DNA of 64,000 nt. Source: Liolophura sinensis. Taxonomy: Eukaryota > Mollusca > Polyplacophora > Chitonida > Chitonidae. The position numbers and the translations under genes were made by a program. The notes beneath the pieces are model-generated. The model was given only the letters and a program-made list of their open reading frames with translations. It had not been told where the DNA came from and did not search any database. Shown piece by piece: positions 25,801 to 36,625 of the stretch (position 1 is its first letter; every line of letters begins with the position of its first letter). Where the stretch lies: contig NC_088295.1 in assembly GCF_032854445.1 (NCBI RefSeq), positions 7,938,501 through 8,002,500 of the forward strand. The letters are read 5' to 3'.

Positions 25801-28800
25801 GCACAAATGAAATAAAGCTTGTAATAAAAGCAAAACAGAAATATAATATGATATAACCCTGACAACTACATGTACTTGTTAACACCATTTGGGCCAGTAA
25901 TATGTTTATAGTTGTCCGCATATTTTTCCTTATATCCGGCATCACAGGTAATAAGTGTCAACATGACTTCCATGGTACTTCTGCAGGTGAATATACTAGT
26001 ATAGCACTGATCATAAGGGGATAGGCCAGTACTCTTTGGCCTGGTGCCACAATACTGTGATTGCGGGTGTCATGTATACATGTATAATAATCGCCTATAG
26101 ACCTACATGTATATGTTGTAACTCTTTTTGCAGTCATTCTATAAACTGCGTTTACAAGCCAAAGAGGTAGCAGGACGATTAGAATTCTGGGCAAAATCAT
26201 TGAAAGTCATTGAAGGTATGTGCATGTTTTAGTGCAGTTGCTTTTATATTTGTTATTGACAAGGAATTTGTTTGATTTTCTATCTATTTGATTTTTGTGA
26301 AATTGACAGAAAGCTATTTACAATGGCTGAGTTGAGATCTGTGGAGGTATATGTACCTCTCATGTATTGTTTCAGACACCAGTGAATAGTTTTCACCTGT
26401 AAGTGGTATATACACTATCACAAAATCATTATTGTCTTGGAATTAACGATGTAACTTGTATCATCTTCAATACAGATAGTTTGACCTTTATTTTACCATA
26501 CAGGTCATTTTGGATCAGCCATCCTGTCATATTTCACCTTTGTGAGATGGCTGATGTTTCTGAACCTGTTTATTGGCATGCTGCTTTTCCTGGTTATCAC
26601 ACTGCCTTACCTGGTACTGCAGCCCAACCAGACCTTCCAAGAGTATGCAGATGCCATTGCTGTCACAGATGATGTGTTTTTGAACCAGTCAGTAAAATGT
26701 TCAGAGAAGTACTTGAACTACTTGAATGATACGGTCTCCAAGCATAATGCTACTGACTATGTACTGGACTTTCTTCAAGGCACGGTAAGCAGCCATTGAA
26801 AATTGAGAAGAAATTAAATGAATGATTTTCCATGTTTTTTTATTCATTTATATGATTGTTGCTTAAAGCAAGACCTAAGAAGTTTTCACTTACACATGGG
26901 CAGTTTATAGGTGGAGGAAACTGTTGTAAACCACCAAGACCTTAGGCAAGTTGCTGGCAAAAATTCCCACATGTGATATAGAAATGTGCACAACATACTG
27001 GTGGACAGCAAGGGGCTTCCCATTTAACCCACCAAAGCAGTGAAAGCAGGAGAAACCGGAGTTTAAAGGTCTACAACATAAATAACATTTGTCTCCCTGC
27101 TACTAATAGTTGTAGTACTAATAATTGTCATGATATGACTGAAGTAATGGTGAATGCTCCTGCATCACAAATTAATCGAACTGGAAGTGTGAAAGTCTGC
27201 AGGATACATGCCTACGATTATCTAAACGTGTGTCATGGTGTGTGCTTGCATGGTGGCTGCAGAGCTTTACTTATTGGCTTGTCAGAGAAATACTGTGGCA
27301 AGACAAACTGTTCTAAGATTTGACTGGTAGTTATTACTTATTTTATAACACATCTTTCTTCCATCCATAGGAGTTATAGAATGTAGTCTGGAAATTCAAA
27401 TTCATATGAACATCAGTGAGTGCATGGTTTGTTATTTTCAGGGTTTTATGGAAAATACAGTCCTGTTCTATGGAAATTATTTTAACAAGACGTTGGCTGG
27501 TTTTGACCCCGCACACTTGGTGCAAGACCCATGGTCCATGGTGTATAACATGTCTCTGGCTTACCTCCTGGCTACAGGAGTCTACTTTATCGTCAGCTTC
27601 ATCCTTATTATCAGACAGTAAGTGAATTAGCTGGCTAGGGAAGAGTTCAGAAAATTATGTGAAACATTGACGTATGTGTGAGAAATAAAGAAATTTAAAA
27701 ATTGAACAATTTTTTCCAGATTTTATTCATATTTTTCTGTGTTGGTAAAATGTGAATTATTTTTATTCTTGTACATTTGTACATGCAGCATCCATTAAAC
27801 GTTTATCTGTAACACATTTGCACTAAAGAAAACAGATTTATCTGCACATGGGATGTATACATTATATATTAATTTCTTCCTAAGATAATTAAGGGCTGAT
27901 CATTTGTAGAAAAAACTTATTTCTGAATTGTGATATCAAACTGATCTCCAATTCAGCTCAGCGGCTGGTCTGAAGGAAGGTGTGCTGAGTCAGGAGACCT
28001 CGTCCACCAAATACTGTAACAAGGTACTGACGGGCTGGGACTTCTGTATTACGGATGGCTCCAAGGCCATGTTGAAACATCGCAACCTGAGGAAAGAGCT
28101 GGAGGTGGGTGTGTCATTCTGTGCTCCTTCTCTGCCTGATCTCGGTAAACGTGGTAAATAAGTTTTTTCCAAGAAGCCTGATAGATGTAATCCAGATGAC
28201 TTGTACATACTAGTACATACTTTTCTGTGCTTGTAAAAATATGCTTCTGGTGATGTGCAATGGGTTATCTCCGAAGTGTCATGAACAGGTATTACGGAGA
28301 GTGTACCAGACTAATCGTGAGAAGACATTTAGATATAACAGCTTATACAGTTCAGAATTTAAGTATAACTCAGATGATGTTTGATTAGGATTACAAAACA
28401 TTGGTAAAGGTGTCACCAGAGATATGGTACCACCTAAACCCACTCAGCCATTGTCAAATTTACTTTGCACATGGCTTCAATTCCAGGCAGAATCAACAGT
28501 TTTCCAGACATATCCATTTCATCATCATACGATTATTCCTCTTTAGCAAACAGCTTAAATATGCCTTCTTTCCAATAAAACCTGATTGAATCGACATTTG
28601 TGATAGATTGGTGCTAGTGGAACGGTGTATAGTCCATGACCTTTTCATTGCCTGTATGGGCCAAAAACCTTTTGGAGCCTGCTCTTAAGTGACATTAAAG
28701 GGGAGTAACTCTGTCACAACATAACAGTATCACATGTTGTGATTTGGTCGCTACTTTGTATTCTCCTAGATGTGGTGTTTCTCCTCTTGACTGTGTGTTT

Positions 28801-31800
28801 TGCCTTGTTGACATTGTCTTGCTGGTTGTCACATTCAGGCAGACCTGTTTGAGCAGCAAATGGAGAGAGAAAGAGCTGCCCGTAGGAAACGAGACTGGAT
28901 CAAGCTCTATGTGATCCGCATCTTTATCAACATCTGTGTGGTGTCTGTGTTAGGAGCAGCTTTAGCCCTGATTTACCTGACCAATGATTGGTCCCTCATG
29001 GTACAGTCCATAAAAGTCCTATAACATATGCCATCATAGTTCCTATCATGTTTGTCTACTGTAATGCAGTGATGAAACAGAAGGCACTTTTATGAAACTT
29101 TCTAAGTCATCAACCTTTCTCATAAATCGTACTGTCATTAACAAAAGAAATTTTACTTACAAAAATCGGGTGAAAGTGGCTCGAGGTTTCAACATGTTTG
29201 GTAACATTTTCAGACTCAGTTATATAACAGAAAGCTACAAGTACCAGGGTGCTTTTGCATTTTCTGTTAAGTGTTGTTCACCTGGTATATAGTGAAAATC
29301 AGCATATTGAAACAAAATTACAGATACATTTTTGTTTTAACTGTGTAAACCAAAATCAGTGTAACTGTAACAACAGAAACTGTGATTATGTAACCAACTT
29401 CAGTGATATGATGTAGTTTTGCCCACACAGTATGTACTGTAAGTAACAGTTTTCTGCCCACAGCTTCAGAAGAATGATGCAATCACAGAGCAGATACTGA
29501 AACTTCTGGTTCAGTTCTTACCATCCATCACCATCACCATCCTGAACATCATTGTACCGGTCTTCTTTGGCATCCTTGTCAGGCCCGAAGGCTACTCCCC
29601 AGGCTTTGAGATAAAGATCACCCTGGCTAGGTTTAACCATTTCTGATGTTCCCTGTATAGTTCATCTGCTTTGTCTTTACTATTGTAGAATTGCAGTTGT
29701 GAAAATATCTATGTATACTTTCTTATGGTGTACAGGCTTAACTGTAGCATATTAATTGTTTTCTACTCAATATATAGTATAATATTTTATAATCATATAA
29801 AAATCCAAATGATTAAATGAATATTAAAATATTTGTAATAAAATACATGTAACATCGATATCATTAGTTGAAAGGCAAATTTTGGAAATTACATTATAAG
29901 TATAATCTATACATATAAAGAATTTGTTTCTGAGTATTTCTTTACACTGTTAATTTTTGTTATTACCAATATTTTGAATGAAGGGTCTGATATATGGATG
30001 ATCTAAAATTGGATAGAGAGGATTGAAAATTGGATTTTTCAGGTGTTGAGTCTGATTGTAAGGTTTGTGATAAGATTTTCAAGTATGTCACTGTGGCATA
30101 AAAAGAAATGTTTTGTTATTTTTGGTACAATATTCTCTTGACAGGACAGTGCTGTTACGTCTGGCCTCGGTTCTGATTTTGATGATCTCGCTGTACGATC
30201 AGGTTGTGGCCACAACTAGCCTCAGGGACAAGGTCAGACAGGGAACAACCGCAGCTTTAGAGGCAATAGGAGGAGACAACTCAAGTCAGGCTGAACCTCA
30301 GGTTGATTTAAATATTACTTCTTCATCCAGTGAGTGTGGGAACAAAAACTTCAACCAGGTCAGGGTAAGGTTGTCACATCTGGATATACACTAATGGACA
30401 GTCAAAACACCTTAACATTACTTTATATAGTAGCATAAGTTTCTCTGTGAGAAATTTGTTTTCCAGAATCTTTGTAATTTCTTAGTACATTTTCCTGTGT
30501 GTGTGATAGACTGAGAGTTCAACTAATTAAGGTCATTTAACATTGTTTTAAGCATGTGTAGGTTTTGAATATTTATTCCATGTGGTCTGGAAAATCTTTG
30601 AAGTGTACAAACCCTGTATGACATATTATGTCCATGTATGTGCTGAATGATAAAAAGTCTGCTCCTTGGTCTGCATTGGCAGTGTTGGGAGACATACGTG
30701 GGACAACAGCTATACAAACTGGTTCTCCTGGATCTCATTGTCGTGCTGCTGGTTACATTTTTTGTGGAGTTCCCGAGAAAGTAAGTTAAAAATTTAACTT
30801 CAGACATCTAAAAATTGAATTAATTGTCAGAAAGTACAGTAAACAAGACGTTAAATATTTTGTTTTTTTTTAATTTTTTTTTTTTTTTATTGTATGTCTT
30901 GATTGCTGTACACCATGATGTCAGTTTACTGTGTTAGGGTGACCAGTGTCATCTAGTAGGCTCATAAACTGTAGACAGCTATTTAAGAAATTGAAGGGGC
31001 CTCTGTGGCTCAGTTGGTTAGCGCACTGGCGCAGCGTAATAACCCAGGAGCCTCACACCAATGCGGTCGCTGTGAGTTCAAGTCCAGCTCATGCTGGTTT
31101 CCTCTCCGGCTGGCCGTGGGAAGGTCTTTCAGCAACCTGCGGATGGTCGTGGGTTTCCCCCGGGCTCTGCCCGGTTACCTCCTAAAATAATGCTGGCCGC
31201 CGTCATATAAATGAAATATTGTTGAGTACGGCGTAAAACACAAATCAAATAAATAAATAAATAAGAAATTGAAAGATTAGAACAGTGTAGTGTTTATCAG
31301 TTATCATTGTCAATTTGGTCTGTCTTTTCAGTTGATCTTTATGAATACATGTGCATATATTTTCAGGCTATTGCATCGCAAGTTCCATTCTAAATTTCGC
31401 CTGATCAGCTGGCTGGGAAAGCAGCAGTTTGACATACCTCAAAATGTGCTGGATATTGTTTACTGTCAGACTCTCTGCTGGTATGTATTGCTTTATGATC
31501 CGTATTTAATGTGGTGTAGTAAAAATATCAGAAGTGCACTCGTGTGAGTTATATTTTCATAAAATAAGACAGCCAGTTTCCAAACACAAACTTAACAGGT
31601 CATGAACGTTTAGTTAAATATAAGTATATACGTGTATAAGTTTAGAAATGAAAAACATGGTGTGTTGTCAACTTCTGGTGACACAGATTGATCATGTTCC
31701 GAGGGCGTGTAATTTAGGACATGGTAATGTTGTGAACTTGTGGTGACACAGATTGATCATGTTCCGAGGGCGACACGTGTAATTTAGGACAGGGTAATGT

Positions 31801-34800
31801 TGTGAACTTGTGGTGACACAGATTGATCATGTTCCGAGGGCGACACGTGTAATTTAGGACAGGGTAATGTTGTGAACTTGTGGTGACACAGATTGATCAT
31901 GTTCCGAGGGCGACACGTGTAATTTAGGACAGGGTAATGTTGTGAACTTGTGGTGACACAGATTGATCATGTTCCGAGGGCGACACGTGTAATTTAGGAC
32001 AGGGTAATGTTGTGAACTTGTGGTGACACAGATTGATCATGTTCCGAGGGCGACACGTGTAATTTAGGACAGGGTAATGTTGTGAACTTGTGGTGACACA
32101 GATTGATCATGTTCCGAGGGCGACACGTGTAATTTAGGACAGGGTAATGTTGTGAACTTGTGGTGACACAGATTGATCATGTTCCGAGGGCAACACATGT
32201 ATTTTAGGACATATTAATTTTGCCATTTCCATTTTCAGGCTTGGCGCTTTCTTCAGTCCCCTTATCCCATTCATTTCCATGCTCAAGTGCTTTATTTTCT
32301 TCTATGTAAAGAAGGTGAGTGGAGAAGGTACAGACAGAAATTTTTTGTTTCTGCTCTTATTTTTGAGAATTGTACATTTTTCATGCATAGAAATAGCATA
32401 CATACAAAGAGCTGTTCACCTTTAAGTAAACTATACATCACCAAAAAGGGATGGGATGAAATACATATGACTTTATACAGACTTCTGACAATCTTTTTTT
32501 GTGACATTACTGTTTCAGCCTCTTCAATACAGCCCAAATGTTCACCATAGAAGCCCAGCGCTATTTAGCATTTTATTCACTGTGAAAAAAATGATGAAAA
32601 CCGTCTCTTGGAATGTGCCTGAAGTGGCCCTATAGATGATACTTTAGTTAAGGTGGTCTGGTCCTTTCAGTGAAGCATACCCTTTGTTACTTCATGCATC
32701 ATACATTACTGGTTGTTATGGTGGTATCGGGTAAAGGGTGCCTTTCATACAAGAACTAGGTTAATCATAAGTCTGTCTTTATCTTCCCACAATGTTTTTG
32801 TGTATATATGAACATGTTTCTTAATTTACTTCATTTGTGTTTAATATTGTACTTGAGAAAATTTCATTTTTTCCACAGGCTTCAGTTTGATGGGTTGTGT
32901 AAGATGATAAAATCTCTGTACATGTACATACAGACTATAGGGATGCCTTTAATAATTGTCCCCATACATTCTTATCTTACAGTTGACCTTGCTTCAGAAC
33001 TGTGACCCCCCGGAGAAACCATTCCACACTTCACGCTCCAACTCCTTCTTTATGACAGTTCTCCTCATCTCATTTATCATGGCCTCTATTCCTATAGGGT
33101 ACATTGTGGGCAGGTAAGCCAGCTAATCTATTCCTATAGGGTGCATTGAGGGCAGGTAAGCAAACTTGTCTGTTCTTGTAGGCTAGGCTATGTTCAAGTC
33201 CAGCTCATACTGGCTACTTATTCGGCCGTAAGTAGGAAGGTCTTTCAGCAACCTGTGGATGGTCGTGGGTTTACCCCGAGCTCTGCCCGGTTTTCACCCA
33301 CCATAATGCTGACTGCATGAAATATTCTTGAGTATAAATAAATAAATAAAAGTCAGGTGGCCTCTTCTGTCTTCCATAGTGCTTGTCTATGCCTAGGTAT
33401 TTACATGTAGACGCTTTCATGCATTAAACTGGATTGATTTCATGGATGGGCCATTACCCCTTGATACATGTCAAACCTGTAGTGCAGTGTACACAACTGT
33501 GATATTACATTAGTCCGCATAAATTCTTTGGCAAATGACTGGTACTATACTCACCATATATTGTAGCTAGTCGTTATTGTTTCAGAATCCCTCCGTCTCA
33601 GAGTTGTGGCCCTTTCCGGGTGTACAGTGAGCCAGAGTATTACATGTTCCATTCACTCACCAACCTCATCCAGACCTTCTCAGACACAACCAGAGATTTC
33701 TTCTATTTCTTTGGCTCTGTGGCTTTCTATGTCCCAGCCATCATCTTACTTTGGTAAGTGTCAGGTGCCATGTACTTGTATAACAGCTCATACTGGGAAA
33801 GTGTCAGGTGCCATGCTCTTGTATAACATCTCATACCGGGTAAGTGTCAGGTGCCATGCTCTTGTATAACAGCTCATACTGGGTAAGTGTCAGGCGCCAT
33901 GCTCTTGTATGACAGCTCATACTGGGTAAGTGTCAGGCGCTGTGTACTTGTATAACAGCTCATACTGGGTAAGTGTCAGGCGCTATGCACTTGTATAACA
34001 TCTCATACTGGGTAAGTGTCAGGTGTTATGTAGTTGTATAACATCTCATACTGGGTAAGTGTCAGGTGCCATGCTCTTGTATAACAGCTCATACTGGGTA
34101 AGTGTCAGGTGCCATGTACTTGTATAACAGCTCATACTGGGTAAGTGTCAGGTGCTATGTAGTAGTATAACATCTCATACTGGGTGAGTGTCAGGTGCCA
34201 TGCTCTAGTATAACATCTCATACTGGGTAAGTGTCAGGTACCATGTACTTGTATAACAGCTCATACTCTGTAAGTGTCAGGTGCCAGGCACTTGTATAAC
34301 AGCTCATACCACGTAAGTGTCAGGCGCCATGTACTTGTATAACAGCTCATACTGGCTTCCTCTCTGGTCGTACACGCGAATGTGTGCCAGCAACCTCTGA
34401 CAATGCCCACCATAATGCTTGCTGCCATCATATGAGTGAAATATTCTTGAGTACAGCCTGAAACTCCTATCAGAAAAGTAAATAAATGCTCATGTAATTA
34501 GACAATGTACTTGTGCACTTGTGACTTGTGGAAGTGTCTACTTATAGACGAAGTGCCATAGTGTACCAACAGAACATTATTGTGTGAAAATTATTATAGA
34601 ATACTGACAGAACATTATCATATGAAAATTAAAACTAGCAGAATGTTGACTGTCAAATTGTTCGGCCATTCTGACTATTCGTGAGTGTGAGGCATATGGT
34701 CAGATTGGAAAACATACACTTTTGTGTTTTTATGGATTGAAACTTGACTAAGGGTGTTGAATTTGACATCTCACTTTTAGTTAAATGTGTTTTTTGTGGT

Positions 34801-35302
34801 GGTGGTAGTGCATTAACCATTGCTGTGAAATGTTTGTATATTCCTGAGTGAGGTTGAGAAGAGGTAGCATTGCACAATATACAGTATTCACTTAGCTGAC
34901 ATGTCATGAATTGTTCTGTTTTTTTGGCAGCCTCTTGATGTACTACTTCTGGGCTGTGGGCCAGGGTTACAAGAAGATGGGAGAACTGCTCAAGACTCAG
35001 TTAGCGATGGTGAGTTATACAAAGAATGATTCCTGAATATGTTACAACTGTTCTATTCTCTGAAGTATTTCAGGAGCTAATTTTCTCATTATCTGAACAT
35101 TTGAATATTAAGTGGGAACTTTGCTTTAACATCTGTCTTTGCTATAAAGCTGTTCTTTCGATCACCTAGATTTCATAGTATGCTTTTCTCAGCATATTTA
35201 TTCTTTGCTAAAAAGGTGTTTGTTTTCGCCCATACATTTCAGGAAGGAAAGGATAAGCAGTACCTGTTGATGCGTGTAACAGAAGCTTTCAAGAGAGGCT
35301 AA
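10741..35302 (+). CDS. Transmembrane channel-like (TMC) protein, 17 exons
   Basis: Multi-pass membrane protein of the TMC family. TMC1/2 form mechanotransduction channels; roles of other members are less clear. Exons: 10741-10885 (tentative), 18230-18581, 25525-25585, 26134-26215, 26504-26784, 27442-27617, 27957-28104, 28839-29000, 29464-29630, 30145-30364, 30683-30780, 31367-31480, 32239-32314, 32983-33113, 33586-33753, 34931-35009, 35243-35302. All junctions are phase-compatible and the sum is 2520 nt (839 aa). The N-terminal ~200 residues are charged and cytosolic. About ten hydrophobic segments follow, starting with [19 protein letters not shown] in exon 5. The TMC signature [13 protein letters not shown] opens exon 11 (residue ~599), followed by VEFPRK and [12 protein letters not shown]. 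By eye it is nearest the TMC5/TMC7 group, unconfirmed. Weak donors occur at exons 8 (gtacag) and 9 (gtttaa). Three donors carry tandem arrays. Confidence 0.9.
11125..11400 (+). mobile_element. SINE-like element of a separate family
   Basis: It ends with GACTGAAAAATTGTTAAGTATGACGTTAAACCCCAAGCACTCATTCA (key parts: ATATGACTGAAAAATTG, GACGTTAAACCCC), a tail analogous to but distinct from the main SINE tail. The upstream body includes a short inverted repeat (GGAAGCTGTAGCTTCC). I recognise the tail type from mollusc genomes; the exact 5' end is uncertain. Confidence 0.5.
14460..16215 (+). repeat. G-rich degenerate minisatellite (unit about 35-40 bp)
   Basis: Dozens of irregular copies of CTGGTGGAGAAAATGTCCTAGGGG are present (core GGTGGAGAAAATGTCC). 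They lie in two blocks, about 14460-14785 and 14955-16215, separated by the duplicated spacer. G-runs reach more than 15 bases around 14740-14765, with others near 15395 and 15985. Several chance open frames arise from the repeat and are not genes. Strong G-strand asymmetry makes G-quadruplex or R-loop formation plausible. Confidence 0.9.
14786..14945 (+). repeat. Spacer duplication, copy 1
   Basis: The segment after the first G-rich block begins GTCCTGAATCGAAATTATAG. It shares CAATATTATAGCAGTAATC and ATAAGGTAACTGGTT with 16216-16400, so the array plus its flank was duplicated as a unit. Confidence 0.8.
16216..16400 (+). repeat. Spacer duplication, copy 2
   Basis: Diverged second copy of 14786-14945. 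It has the same order of motifs, plus about 30 extra bases near 16255-16285. Confidence 0.8.
17860..17985 (+). mobile_element. SINE, 5'-truncated, plus
   Basis: The body and tail of the main family are recognisable: GCAACCTGTGAATGATTATGG, CTCTGCCCAGTTTCCTCC and GAAATATTCTTGAGTATGAC. It forms the left arm of an inverted pair. Confidence 0.7.
17986..18180 (-). mobile_element. SINE, minus, immediately before TMC exon 2
   Basis: Reverse complement of the main SINE: ATTGGTTTTTTACACCGTGC, GGGAGGAAACCGGGCTGAGC, CCGGAGAGGAAGCCAGCAGG. It ends about 50 bp before the exon 2 acceptor. With 17860-17985 it could form a long intronic hairpin. Confidence 0.75.
18544..19920 (+). repeat. 90-bp minisatellite amplifying the TMC exon 2 splice donor
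   Basis: Thirteen near-identical 90-bp units start at 18544, 18634, 18724 and so on to 19624. Three degenerate ones follow, to about 19920. Each unit carries the last 38 bases of exon 2 (ending AAGTACCG), the donor gtgagt and about 50 bp of intron start. The donor is intact in 12 of the first 13 units (lost as gagagt at 19392) and in the three degenerate copies. Because 90 is divisible by 3, the array is open in one sense frame and one antisense frame for over 350 codons. Neither matches the exon frame, in which TGA follows at the first donor. Confidence 0.95.
19921..23444 (+). other. TMC intron 2, first part
   Basis: No exon is recognised between the donor array and the candidate exon at 23445. 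A roughly 75-bp imperfect duplication lies around 20455-20560 (shared GAAAATTTACGATCA). A SINE tail fragment lies near 20570-20625 and a poly-A run near 22510. The open frame at 22491-22874 on the minus strand lacks domain or splice support. Confidence 0.45.
20570..20625 (+). mobile_element. SINE 3' tail fragment, plus
   Basis: Contains AAAATTCTTGAGCATGGCAT followed by GAAACACCAGTCAAATAAAC, the main tail consensus with minor changes. Confidence 0.6.
23445..24150 (+). CDS. Tyr/Pro-rich candidate exon in TMC intron 2 (cassette, alternative start or alternative end)
   Basis: An open frame follows a pyrimidine-rich acceptor (ttttctgttttctgttag, 23427-23444) and runs to a stop at 24148-24150. Entered from TMC exon 2, its phase fits and reads in frame through an internal ATG at 23470. 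The product is rich in Tyr, Pro and Ser (e.g. [17 protein letters not shown]), with a basic C-terminal part. A donor AAG|gtgttg at 24132 would end a 687-nt exon with the right phase to join exon 3, giving ...MIRR-DRVMSH.... A second possible donor (ACAG|gtttag at 23940) is also phase-correct (495 nt). If no donor is used, the frame ends in CCVIH, a CaaX-like tail. Human TMC5, as I recall, also has a Tyr/Pro-rich N-terminus. The alternatives cannot be separated without RNA data. Confidence 0.55.
24335..24505 (+). mobile_element. SINE, plus (second subfamily)
   Basis: Contains GTGGGAAAGTTAGCCAGTAA, ACTGGTTTACTCCAGTCACT and the tail AAAATTCTTGAGTATAGCAT. It matches the copies at 47340-47490 and 9555-9660. 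Confidence 0.65.
24893..25025 (+). mobile_element. SINE, 5'-truncated, plus
   Basis: Starts inside the body (GCAACCTGCAGATGGTTGTG) and ends with the tail CACCAATCAAATAAA. Confidence 0.75.
26841..26990 (-). mobile_element. SINE fragment, minus
   Basis: Degenerate reverse complement of the main family in TMC intron 5: ATATGATTGTTGCTTAAAGC and a GGAGGAAAC stretch are visible. Confidence 0.45.
30996..31261 (+). mobile_element. Full-length tRNA-derived SINE with target-site duplication
   Basis: This is the best reference copy in the window. The tRNA-like head has an A box (TGGCTCAGTTGG, 31011-31022) and a B-box-like GAGTTCAAGTCC (31074-31085). A body follows with GGTCTTTCAGCAACCTGCGG and GGGTTTCCCCCGGGCTCTGC, then the tail GAAATATTGTTGAGTACGGC and (AAAT)n. 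The 12-bp duplication TAAGAAATTGAA flanks it exactly (30984-30995 and 31262-31273). It lies inside TMC intron 11. Confidence 0.92.
31672..32215 (+). repeat. 70-bp minisatellite in TMC intron 12
   Basis: About eight head-to-tail copies of a 70-bp unit containing GATTGATCATGTTCCGAGGG and GGACAGGGTAATGTTGTG. The central copies are almost identical. The array ends about 25 bp before the exon 13 acceptor but does not include it. Confidence 0.95.
33086..33175 (+). repeat. 42-bp duplication of the TMC exon 14 splice donor
   Basis: The last 28 bases of exon 14 (CTATTCCTATAGGG...GGGCAG) plus gtaagc are repeated once at 33128-33161, with two substitutions. A faint third start lies near 33169. A truncated SINE follows directly. 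Confidence 0.88.
33190..33352 (+). mobile_element. SINE, 5'-truncated, plus
   Basis: Begins inside the head at GTTCAAGTCCAGCTCATACT and continues through GGTCTTTCAGCAACCTGTGG to GAAATATTCTTGAGTATAAA. Confidence 0.8.
33754..34345 (+). repeat. 43-bp minisatellite amplifying the TMC exon 15 splice donor
   Basis: About fourteen 43-bp units begin at the real donor (33754). Each starts with gtaagtgtcagg and ends with cagctcatactgg. Only the second unit has a damaged donor (gaaagt); one has gtgagt. The unit's last 13 bases match an internal piece of the SINE that follows at 34333, so each unit fuses intron start to SINE. The exon frame meets TAA at the first donor. Confidence 0.95.
34333..34495 (+). 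mobile_element. SINE, 5'-truncated, plus, ending the donor array
   Basis: Starts CAGCTCATACTGGCTTCCTC and runs to the tail GAAATATTCTTGAGTACAGC. Its first 13 bases are the same ones repeated in the upstream array. Confidence 0.75.
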
Positions 35303-36299
35303 CAGCATGTCTGCATCTTTAGATGTGCTATTTATATATATATATTTATAGGCAGACTGCCTCAGACAGACTTGTTTGTTTGTTCACATCAGTGGTTCAC
35401 CAAAGCTTTTTAATGATATACCAAAGGAATTGTATAGATATGAAATGAGCTATGTTTTATAAGTATCAACTGTATCATTCCCATTTTTTAGGTGTTAAGA
35501 CAGGCATGCAGAAGTTTTGTATGTGTTTGTTATTTGAACTGTACATTTATGTATTTGTTTGTCTGTCTGGTGTGACTTCATGTTTTATACGTTGTATTAG
35601 ATGCTGACGCCAAACTTAAGGTGGGACTCATATTTGTATTTTTGTACAGTGTTGTGGATATACTTGTATTTAGTAGTGTAGTCTTAATGTGCAATATACT
35701 TACAGCATTGTGCGCATGAACTGGAGACTATGTACAAGTACATGCGCATACATGTATATTGACAGAAATGTGTCATGGCTTTAATGGCATTTTCCCTCAG
35801 AATATAAACCAGGCTAGTACTTAGAGAAAAAGACAACAAATAATAGAGCCTTACTTACTTTGGATTTTAGAAACAGATTGCCAGCAAGTTATTAAAATTG
35901 ATTACATAATATGGTGGTGCTTTAAATTTCTCTCATTTTCACTTGTTTTAAATTGAGATATCCTGGTTATTGAATACCACTAAAGTAAACAGGAATGTGT
36001 TTTAAATTTTGGGAGAAATGCTTTACCAATGCGTCTTCGTGTACATATATTTGGTCTATCATTGTCTCTTTTTCAAAGTGCTGGGATAGGCTGACTGATA
36101 AGGCTTATATAAGCCAGACTCAGCAGCTACATGCAGATTCTCTGATATTCCAGTTGGAAAGTTTTGTTGATAAATATAGGTGCACTGGTTGAATGCTTGT
36201 GGTTTGCACTTTGGCAGTCTTGTAGCCATCTCTTCATGAACCTGCATGTGTAAACAAAGCTTCCAGTGGTTTATCTCGCATAACTAATGTGCATGTAAA

Positions 36300-36625
36300 T
36301 ACATGGTCACGCAGTGGTTATGAGGTTTGTCATCTATATCACATACATGTATGTGGATGGTCATGCAGTGGTTATGAGGTTTGTCATCTAGATTATATAC
36401 ATGTATGTGGATGGTCATGCAGTGGTTATGAGTTTTGTCATCTAGATTATATACATGTGTGTGGATGGTCATGCAGTGGTTATGAGTTTTGTCATCTAGA
36501 TTATATACATGTGTGTGGATGGTCATGCAGTGGTTATGAGTTTTGTCATCGAGATTATATACATGTATGTGGATGGTCATGCAGTGGTTATGGGTTTTGT
36601 CATCGAGATGATATACATGTATGTA
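36300..36625 (+). repeat. 54-bp minisatellite
   Basis: About six copies of a 54-bp unit with GGTCATGCAGTGGTTATGAG and CATCTAGATTATATACATG. The length is divisible by 3, so long repeat-made frames appear on both strands (180 and 160 codons). I do not consider these genes. Confidence 0.93.

Noticed and set aside
30996-31085. Possible tRNA gene (plus)
   Set aside because: It is the head of a full-length SINE with a target-site duplication; no matching acceptor stem.
31290-31547. 85-codon frame
   Set aside because: Contains TMC exon 12 but its start and end lie in introns; only 31367-31480 is coding.
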